Assembly (NCBI RefSeq): GCF_013204795.1
Contig: NZ_JABMKW010000020.1
Span: forward strand, 1,736,001 to 1,800,000
DNA from: Pedobacter panaciterrae
GTDB taxonomy: Bacteria; Bacteroidota; Bacteroidia; Sphingobacteriales; Sphingobacteriaceae
Reading direction: 5' to 3'
DNA: 64,000 nt
In this document: one piece after another, positions 60,179-64,000 of the stretch
Numbering within the stretch: the stretch's first letter is position 1
Layout: each line of letters begins with the position of its first letter
Position numbers and translations under genes: made by a program
The notes under the pieces: model-generated
Databases searched by the model: none
Seen by the model: only the letters and a program-made list of their open reading frames with translations
Told to the model about the DNA's origin: nothing

Positions 60179-62341
60179 TTATTTTTTCAAATCTAATTCC
60201 TCAATCAAATTCTTAGCACCGCCGAGCACATCAATACACCATAACACATAGCGTACATCCACACATATGGTACGTTTAAACTGTTTATCAAAAGCGATAT
60301 CACCGCTCATGGCTTCCCAGTTACCATCAAATGCTAAACCGATCAGTTCACCATTACCATTAATAACCGGCGACCCCGAATTACCTCCGGTGATGTCATT
60401 ATTGGTAATAAAACCAACGGTTAAAGTTCCGTCATTACCATACTGACCAAAGTTCCTTTTATTATAGTTTTCGATCAGGTTGGCTGGCAAATCAAACTCA
60501 CTGTCGCCAGGAATATATTTTTGCATAACACCATCAATGGTAGTTGTTGTCTTATAAACAATACCATCTTTTGGAGAATAGTCCTGCACATTACCATAGC
60601 TAAGGCGCATCGTTGAATTTGCATCAGGATACATTATTTTCCCTGCATTTTTCTCTAAAATCGCTTTCAGATATAGGTTGTCCAGTTCCTCCTTTTTACT
60701 TTCAAAATCAGCAACTATCGACCCAAAGTTGGCCTTAACATAGTCTGCAGGATAAAGATTTACTGCATACTTATACCCAGGATCATTTTTAATGGCATCA
60801 AGAGAAGGATTAGAAGCCATAAATGCCTTTAATTTCTCTGGCTTAATAAAATTACTATTCTCCCAAAGGTAATCTGCATACTTTTGGAAAGTAGCTTCCG
60901 GATTTCCTGCCCAGTATTTCTCAGCAATTTCGCTAAAGAACTTAGGCTGTGATTTTACGGGAACATCATTATAAAAAGACGCAAGAATTTGTGCAAAAAT
61001 CTTCCTGTCTGCAATTTCATTATATGTTTCCTGATAAGTTCCAATAGCTTTATCAACACCTCCCTTTACCTGAGTTGCAAAAGCATCATCACCTTTCTTT
61101 TGATCCATTGCATTCCATGCTCTGCCAATTGAAATGGCATTTGGAACCCATGCAGATGCTAAGAAACCCTCATTAATGTAAGTACGTTGAACAGATATCG
61201 GATCAATACTTTTATAGATCTGGTCATACTGCTCCATTAAACCGGCAAATTCAGTTTTCTGAGCAGCCCATTCAGTAAATGCCTTTTCCTCTTTTCTTTT
61301 AGATTCAGAAACTTTTAAGCGCTTTAACTGCTCAGTCTGGCCGATATAATATTTCCAATAATTTGCAATATTGGCATATTTAGATGACAACTTTAAGCGT
61401 GTTTCAACACTTTTATCCATTTCTGCTTTCCATGCTTTCAAACGAATATCACGAAGCTTAACGATGGTAGGACTTACTTTTTCAGTAGCCAGATCAACTC
61501 CATAAGAAGTTAAGTACCTATCTGTACGACCAGGATATCCATAAACAATTGAAAAATCACCATTCTTTACCCCTTTAATAGATACCGGCAAGAATTTCTT
61601 TGGTTTAAAAGGAACATTTTCTGCTGAATATTTTGCAGGAGCATTATTTTTAGCAGCATATACTCTGAAAACAGAAAAGTCTCCTGTTTGGCGAGGCCAT
61701 TCCCAATTGTCAGTATCACCACCATATTTACCAATATTTTGTGGCGGTGCACCTACTAAACGGACATCATCAAAACGTTCATAAACAAAAAGGATGAACT
61801 GATTAGATTTATAAAAATCCTTTACATTAGCTTCTATTGTTGGGCCAGTAACAGCCGCTTTTGAAATGGTATTAAATACCTCAAGCATTTTAGCAGCTTT
61901 CTCTGCTCCTTTTAAGCCTTTTGTTGCTTCGTTAACCTGAGGGGTTACATCTTCCATCCTTTGAAGAAAACGGACAAACAAACCATCAATTGGTTTCTCT
62001 TCACCATAGTTTTTGGCGTAAAACCCGTTATCAAGGATATTGTTTTGAGCGGTTGAATTCGATGCAATGGCATCATAACCACAGTGGTGATTGGTAAAGA
62101 TCAAACCTTTATCAGATACGATCTCACCTGTACAGAAACCACCAAAATGAACAATGGCGTCCTTTAAACTCGATCCATTTGCATTATACAGGTCTTTTGC
62201 AGTCAATTTAAAGCCCTGTTTTTTCATTTGCTCATAGTTTTTACCTATCAGCATAGGGATCCACATCCCTTCATCTGCTTTTACTGTGTTTACAAAGGAA
62301 AATACCATTGCACACAACAGCAGATATACTGTTTTCTTCAT
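60179..62341 (-). CDS. S46 family dipeptidyl peptidase (DPP7 type)
   Basis: 720 residues with a signal peptide (to ~Ala22). Chymotrypsin-like S46 exopeptidase releasing dipeptides in the periplasm. Catalytic His85 (FTNHHCGYD), Asp221 (QTGDFSVFRVYA) and Ser655 (GGNSGSPVIN). Residue 673 is Gly (AFDGNWE), the DPP7 state with hydrophobic P1 preference, rather than the Arg of DPP11 (acidic P1). Single gene; PhzF lies 47 bases upstream on the same strand. Confidence 0.94.
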   Translation of the reverse strand: MKKTVYLLLCAMVFSFVNTVKADEGMWIPMLIGKNYEQMKKQGFKLTAKDLYNANGSSLKDAIVHFGGFCTGEIVSDKGLIFTNHHCGYDAIASNSTAQNNILDNGFYAKNYGEEKPIDGLFVRFLQRMEDVTPQVNEATKGLKGAEKAAKMLEVFNTISKAAVTGPTIEANVKDFYKSNQFILFVYERFDDVRLVGAPPQNIGKYGGDTDNWEWPRQTGDFSVFRVYAAKNNAPAKYSAENVPFKPKKFLPVSIKGVKNGDFSIVYGYPGRTDRYLTSYGVDLATEKVSPTIVKLRDIRLKAWKAEMDKSVETRLKLSSKYANIANYWKYYIGQTEQLKRLKVSESKRKEEKAFTEWAAQKTEFAGLMEQYDQIYKSIDPISVQRTYINEGFLASAWVPNAISIGRAWNAMDQKKGDDAFATQVKGGVDKAIGTYQETYNEIADRKIFAQILASFYNDVPVKSQPKFFSEIAEKYWAGNPEATFQKYADYLWENSNFIKPEKLKAFMASNPSLDAIKNDPGYKYAVNLYPADYVKANFGSIVADFESKKEELDNLYLKAILEKNAGKIMYPDANSTMRLSYGNVQDYSPKDGIVYKTTTTIDGVMQKYIPGDSEFDLPANLIENYNKRNFGQYGNDGTLTVGFITNNDITGGNSGSPVINGNGELIGLAFDGNWEAMSGDIAFDKQFKRTICVDVRYVLWCIDVLGGAKNLIEELDLKK

Positions 62342-62388
62342 GATGAAATAATTAGTTAGTTATGCTGTAAAGTTAATGAATAACTGGG

Positions 62389-63180
62389 TTAATCTATAAA
62401 GAAAAAACCCGCTGAGTAAGTTTTAGCCGTTCCGCTAATCAATACCCTATCCCCTGCATTTGTACATTGAAGCTTCCCTATTCTGTCTGACAACTGCAGG
62501 GCACTCATCTCTGTTTTCGCCAATTTTTCTGCCCAATAAGGAATTAATGAACAATGCGCTGATCCGGTAACCGGATCTTCAAATATACTTGCATGAGGAA
62601 CGAAGAAACGGGATACAAAGTCTACCTTATCACCTTTTGCGGTTATAATAATACCACCTGGCTCAAGATTTATTTGATTCAGAATCTCTCTGTCGGGCAC
62701 CAAATCTCTAATGTCTTGCTCATTATCATAAACCAGCATGTAGTCTCTTGACTTAAGTACTTCTTTGGGTTGTTTATTTAAGGATTTAGAAATGATTTCG
62801 GGCAACACTGCCGGCTCGGGCTTTCTTGATGGGAAATTTAAAGTGTACTGCTCATCAACTATCTTAACCTCTAATGGTCCGCTTTTAGAATTAAAGATAA
62901 TCTTGTCGTTCGGATAATTTAGTAGCGTTTTTAAAACATGGGCAGTAGCCAGAGTTGCATGACCACACAAATCCATCTCATGCTCTGGGGTAAACCACCT
63001 TAAACTGAAAGCCTCTCCCTCTGGCACAAAAAAGGCAGTTTCAGGAACGGCATTTTCATTAGTAATCTTTAAAAGGAGGCTATCTGGTAGCCACGATTCA
63101 AGAGGAACCACACATGCAGGATTACCACCAAAAAGCTGGTCAGTAAATGCATCGATCTGATAAAGTTCTATTTTTTTCAT
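62389..63180 (-). CDS. PhzF family isomerase/epimerase
   Basis: 263 residues. PhzF fold: two similar halves, IDAFTDQLFGGNPACVVPLESWLP, ENAVPETAFFVP (catalytic Glu47), RWFTPEHEMDLCGHATLATAHVL and FEDPVTGSAHCSLIPYWAEKL. Most members outside phenazine clusters have unknown substrates. 15 bases downstream of the GNAT gene on the same strand, so an operon of small-molecule enzymes. Confidence 0.9.
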   Translation of the reverse strand: MKKIELYQIDAFTDQLFGGNPACVVPLESWLPDSLLLKITNENAVPETAFFVPEGEAFSLRWFTPEHEMDLCGHATLATAHVLKTLLNYPNDKIIFNSKSGPLEVKIVDEQYTLNFPSRKPEPAVLPEIISKSLNKQPKEVLKSRDYMLVYDNEQDIRDLVPDREILNQINLEPGGIIITAKGDKVDFVSRFFVPHASIFEDPVTGSAHCSLIPYWAEKLAKTEMSALQLSDRIGKLQCTNAGDRVLISGTAKTYSAGFFFID

Positions 63181-63195
63181 CTTCTATGTTTAGAT

Positions 63196-63702
63196 TTACA
63201 ATTTAATTTCGAACAGGTTAAGGCTCCCACCCCTGTAGTGAACCGGCAGTTCCTCTTCAAACCCTATTAGTGTAACTCCCTTATCAGCAAAGCCACAGTT
63301 AAAATAATAATTATTCAACTTGTCGTTACCACTGGTAGTATCCATTCTTATAAATTCCTTACCGGTCTCTTTTGCATGACCTTTGGCCCATTCTATAATT
63401 TGCTTCACAAAAGAACTACCCCTAAAAGCCGGATTGGTTGCAATGCGATGAATGTAAATAGATGGATCTGCATTTCTTTCTTTCCAGATTAGCGGGTCAT
63501 CATAATTGATCACAAAAACACAGGCTATTTCACCATCCGCCATAATCTTGTACTGCCTCTTTTCATCAATCTCTTTTTTAACAAGCGATCTTTCAAAGCC
63601 TTTCCAATAATTAATGGTTTGTTTCTTTTGATACTCAGTAGCATCATCATAAATTTTAAAAATAGAATCTAAGTCTTCCTGGGTGCTATGTAAAATGGTC
63701 AT
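63196..63702 (-). CDS. GNAT family N-acetyltransferase
   Basis: 168 residues from ATG 63702 (MTILHSTQEDLDSIFKIY); nine extra upstream codons are possible. Motif A is present as YIHRIATNPAFRGSSFVKQIIEWAKGHAKETGKEFIRMDT, where acetyl-CoA binds; NYYFNCGFADKG closes the fold. Target unknown. Probably cotranscribed with PhzF. Confidence 0.85.
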   Translation of the reverse strand: MTILHSTQEDLDSIFKIYDDATEYQKKQTINYWKGFERSLVKKEIDEKRQYKIMADGEIACVFVINYDDPLIWKERNADPSIYIHRIATNPAFRGSSFVKQIIEWAKGHAKETGKEFIRMDTTSGNDKLNNYYFNCGFADKGVTLIGFEEELPVHYRGGSLNLFEIKL

Positions 63703-63770
63703 ATCGGTACTGTTAAAATAATAACACAAAATTCAACAATATAATTACACCAACACAGATACAATTTTAT

Positions 63771-63778
63771 TAAATTTG
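63771..63778 (+). promoter_or_regulatory. -7 box of the right-edge GntR gene
   Basis: TAAATTTG, 20 bases before the ATG; fits TAnnTTTG. Confidence 0.4.
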
Positions 63779-63798
63779 ACCAATACAGTTTTAAACTA

Positions 63799-64000
63799 TG
63801 GAATTAAAGCAAGCCCCCAGATCAGAGCCATACTTATATCTTCAAATTGCTGCCCGCATCGAAAAGCAAATTATGAATGAGGTGTTAAAAGCAGGTGATA
63901 AGCTTCCATCCGTAAGAATGCTCTGCAGAGAACTAGGCCATAATATGAGTACCGTTACACAGGCTTATTATGAATTGGAGAGCAGATCGCTTATTGAAAC
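63799..64000 (+). CDS. GntR family regulator (C-terminus outside the window)
   Basis: First 67 codons. PYLYLQIAARIEKQIMNEVLKAGDKLPSVRMLCRELGHNMSTVTQAYYELESRSLIE is a GntR winged helix. The wording KLPSVRML...NMSTVTQAYYELE is close to MocR/PdxR-type regulators with a C-terminal aminotransferase domain, which cannot be checked as the window ends. Divergent from the GNAT/PhzF pair, which it may control. Confidence 0.85.

Noticed and set aside
1..64000. CRISPR arrays
   Set aside because: No regularly spaced direct repeats of 25-40 bases were seen on reading; the only repeats found are the island element, REP-like units, operators and IS ends.

Overview
The window looks like a chromosome segment of a Bacteroidetes, most likely Sphingobacteriaceae (Pedobacter-like). 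The signs are SusC/SusD genes with an ECF sigma/FecR pair, three GH92 genes, a type III glutamine synthetase, an S46 dipeptidyl peptidase, FtsX-type permeases, an ISAon1-type insertion sequence, and many promoters with the Bacteroidetes TAnnTTTG -7 box. The genus is inferred from gene content only.

Layout. 0-1.4 kb: a truncated sugar-phosphate isomerase-like lipoprotein, rnhA and tRNA-His. 1.4-9.1 kb: an accessory island starting at the tRNA-His 3' end. It holds an ISAon1-like element, a UPF0175/DUF3368 toxin-antitoxin pair, a TOTE-type primase and an unrecognised gene (three of these genes are frameshifted), a GC-rich ArsR-SRPBCC module and a Fic gene with its own operator array. Three copies of a ~190-bp element (long palindrome plus an antisense 34-41-codon ORF) close the successive modules. 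A second copy of the tRNA-His tail/terminator and a tRNA-Leu-like 3' fragment lie at 7.5 kb. 9.1-15.3 kb: a small beta-barrel protein, a Na+/H+ antiporter, a GH43 enzyme and an FtsX permease behind a sigma-54-type promoter.

15.3-33.6 kb: a glycan/phosphate block. Three exported metallophosphoesterases and a deacetylase-like lipoprotein flank a divergent pair of Pho-box-like arrays (11-bp period). Then come GH92, a sugar porter, a mannose-6-phosphate isomerase fusion, a GntR regulator, a second GH92, a six-hairpin hydrolase and a sialate O-acetylesterase. Four related GntR-type dyads mark a likely regulon. Both GH92 proteins carry Gln where the family's catalytic-acid Glu is expected, which suggests cleavage of mannosyl-phosphate linkages (phosphomannan) rather than ordinary mannosides.

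33.7-39.8 kb: housekeeping genes fbp, a YfcE-like phosphodiesterase, trmN6-like and purL. 39.9-49.9 kb: an ECF sigma/FecR/SusC/SusD operon with two DUF1080 proteins and a Gfo/Idh/MocA oxidoreductase, the signature of glycoside breakdown through 3-keto intermediates. 49.9-64 kb: thioesterase, TonB, glutamine synthetase III, purM, an SGNH hydrolase, a FucP-like transporter, a third GH92 (this one with the canonical Glu), an S46 dipeptidyl peptidase, PhzF, GNAT and a truncated GntR gene. REP-like palindromes sit in two intergenic gaps.
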